DNA of 64,000 nt, from contig JAJEKV010000003.1 of the NCBI GenBank assembly GCA_021234155.1, positions 11,527,819-11,591,818 of the forward strand, in the 5' to 3' direction. The notes below the pieces were generated by a model. That model was not told the origin of the DNA. It did no database searches and saw nothing but the letters and a program-made list of their open reading frames with translations. Made by a program: the position numbers and the translations under genes. How positions within the stretch are numbered: the stretch's first letter is position 1; every line of letters starts with the position of its first letter. Source of the DNA: Isoetes taiwanensis. Lineage: Eukaryota > Streptophyta > Lycopodiopsida > Isoetales > Isoetaceae. Shown piece after piece: positions 62,250 through 64,000 of this stretch.

Positions 62250-63535
62250 TTTTTGAAGGCAAGATATTTTATTAATAATAAATATGGTTTACAAACCTTA
62301 TTTATAAGCCCCTCAAAAGGCTAGATAGGAAACATTTGCACCACACCCAAGAGGGGATGAAGGTGAAGAACTATCTAACTATGTACTCAAATAACAGAAA
62401 CTCTACATCTTCTGTGTTGCTGCTAGTACTACGGCAGACCTACCTCTGTAAGCTCCTGCTTCTTCCTTCCAACAGCACATACTAAAGGAGAATCCATTAT
62501 TTTCTCCCCCCATTAGTAGCACTTCAATCCACCCTACTGGTGTCCAAATAAATAACCAGAGATAAGAATCTGAAGCTGGTGCAGTCATAACCAGATCAAA
62601 CAAGGGACTATTCAAGGCCTAAGCCCTTGCTATGCATATGAGGGGCTCGAGAGAGCAAACTTCATCCCATGCATTAACTTGGCTTGCACTATCATCCTTC
62701 ATCGTGGTACTATAAGAGCCACTGCGCTATCTTCCCACTATGTCGAACATCCAAGCCTACCCAAATAGGGTGGTCTGCTCACTCCCTGTAAACATCCTCA
62801 CTTGCTAGCATAGGTTAAACCTCTCTAGTGCTCCAACTATAACCCGGTCTCCCGCCCAAGGCTCATTTGGAACCTCATCCAATCTGCAAATTCTTTCACC
62901 AGTCTGCAGCATCTGATCTTCCCCCACTGGGACAAGGGATGGCTACTAGCAAAGGAATATCATAGCCCTTATGCATTCCCAAGTGCAATAGGCTAATGTA
63001 GCCACATCCCTCAAGAATACATAGGAATCTAGGTGGTTCCTTAGCTGTCTACGGGCTCAAAAACAATATCAGAGCACACAACACAAAAGCCCTAGTATAC
63101 TCTGTTAAACACCAGGACTGAAAATCGTGCTTTAAAACTGTTTATGATCCCTGATTCCCTAGCATTAGCGAAATAGAACAGACACCGTAAGCCATGAACT
63201 GCCTCGCATCTGCTAGTCAACACTGCCTTCAAACCATACTCACTAGCAGTAGCACAAAACTGACTCCTTACCTTGTCAAAGCCAGACAACATAGCTAGAA
63301 TACCAAGGCATCGGTCATACCTCAGACTGCATACTCGATTGCCACTGCTCTGAGAAAACCAAAGAAGAAGAAAGATGATCCGCTAATGCTAATGCTGATG
63401 ATGTCGAAGATGCAGCAGCAGCTGATGCTGCTCTTCCAGCCATCTGCTCTATAAGCGGAGTCTGCAAGGAACGGGCGGCCGCTGCCGCCGCCCTAATCGA
63501 CCTCTAGGGTTCGCACCATTCTCCTCCGAGTTATT
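62250..63535 (-). other. Retroposon-like segment splitting the gene remnant
   Basis: Read on the minus strand it begins with a GC-rich leader (63470-63535, AACCCTAGAGGTCGATTAGG) and a short frame MAGRAASAAAASSTSSALAL. It ends near 62260 with AATAAAATATC-like sequence resembling a polyadenylation region. There is no long ORF. Its base composition differs from both flanks, which carry coding remnants in the same orientation. An insertion is likely, but its class is unknown. Confidence 0.35.
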
Positions 63536-64000
63536 CGCTTCCTCTGCCAACTGCCTTTATGAATTTTATCTTTATGTATATTATAGAAGACAACAATGAA
63601 TTTCAAAACACTCTCACGGTCAAACCACAAATTATCTCTCTCATTGAGATCTATAATTTCGTTGTCATTAGACTTCTTACCTTTGTGAGATCTTGGCACC
63701 AATTTAGTAAGTGGTGCTTCACATTTAATGGAGTGCATTCCTCTAAGAATCTCTTCAACCCATGATGTTTCTCCTTGCTTTGACAGATTCGGATGGTGTG
63801 GCCTTGGAACCATAATTTTATTTATCCCAACCATGTTCAATGAATCCGAGAATTACTTGAAGAACAACCTATAAGCTACTGTAGAAATTCCAACAGAATT
63901 ACATACACTTTGAATTTTGTTTGCATCCATTTTAGAACTCACTTTACTAAGAAGCATGTCCATAACAGATTTCTTCAAATCAAAATTCTCGGGTTTAAAA
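63536..64000 (-). pseudogene. Remnant of an unrecognised gene, 5' part, running off the window
   Basis: The minus frame from the window edge reads NFDLKKSVMDMLLSKVSSKM, CNSVGISTVAYRLFFK. After a single stop it continues as PRPHHPNLSKQGETSWVEEI, HSIKCEAPLTKLVPRSHKGK and FDRESVLKFIVVFYNIHKDK. It ends at the border of the retroposon-like segment and may continue at 62060 leftward. No domain is recognised. Confidence 0.4.

Overview
The window is eukaryotic nuclear DNA from a land plant with a large, repeat-rich genome. A fern or lycophyte fits best. The evidence is one intact, apparently intronless PLS-class PPR gene with a C-terminal DYW-type editing domain, plant-style L1 and Ty3/gypsy elements, a tRNA-Met-primed TRIM, and spliceosomal introns in the other genes. 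The species call is inference. The PPR gene is the only clearly intact host gene. Nearly everything else is transposable elements, their remnants, or AT-rich spacer.

Layout. 1-7.5 kb: a decayed minus-strand Ty3/gypsy element (gag, protease, RT, integrase), itself hit by a hAT-like MITE, a roughly 3.2 kb insertion and a SINE-like insertion. 7.5-12.5 kb: two tRNA-Met primer-binding-site motifs pointing away from each other, then two near-identical 1 kb direct repeats that enclose a truncated multi-exon gene of unknown family. 13.0-14.3 kb: a 5'-inverted LINE copy, followed at 14.5-18.4 kb by a longer relative. 18.85-27.86 kb: a GC-rich MULE-type DNA transposon of about 9.0 kb with 18 bp imperfect terminal inverted repeats. 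It carries a degenerate MULE transposase (CxxH and SWIM motifs), other genes, and many copies of an 18-24 bp palindrome placed just upstream of TATA boxes. 29.5-31.8 kb: the PPR-DYW gene. 33.6-34.8 kb: a second, minus-strand copy of the unknown gene family. 37.0-37.5 kb: a TRIM with identical LTRs. 37.8-39.4 kb: a local tandem duplication. 41.0-49.1 kb: a full-length L1 with a perfect 13 bp target-site duplication.

The most notable object is at 53.1-61.2 kb. It is an approximately 8.05 kb DNA element bounded by imperfect inverted repeats. A plus-strand gene encodes a large DUF7869-like, probably RNase H-fold, transposase candidate. It is divergently arranged with a minus-strand, intron-containing gene or gene pair encoding a ParB/Srx-like protein and a prokaryotic-type amino-DNA-methyltransferase. 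Palindromes built on TATTCCGGAATA occur about fourteen times, and every copy I found lies in an intron or in the bidirectional promoter, never in an exon. This suggests a self-recognition system (transposase, ParB-like binder, modification enzyme and binding sites) carried by a eukaryotic transposon. The MULE at 18.9-27.9 kb has a similar logic with an unrelated palindrome.

The right edge (61.3-64.0 kb) holds pieces of a minus-strand gene remnant interrupted by a GC-rich, retroposon-like segment.
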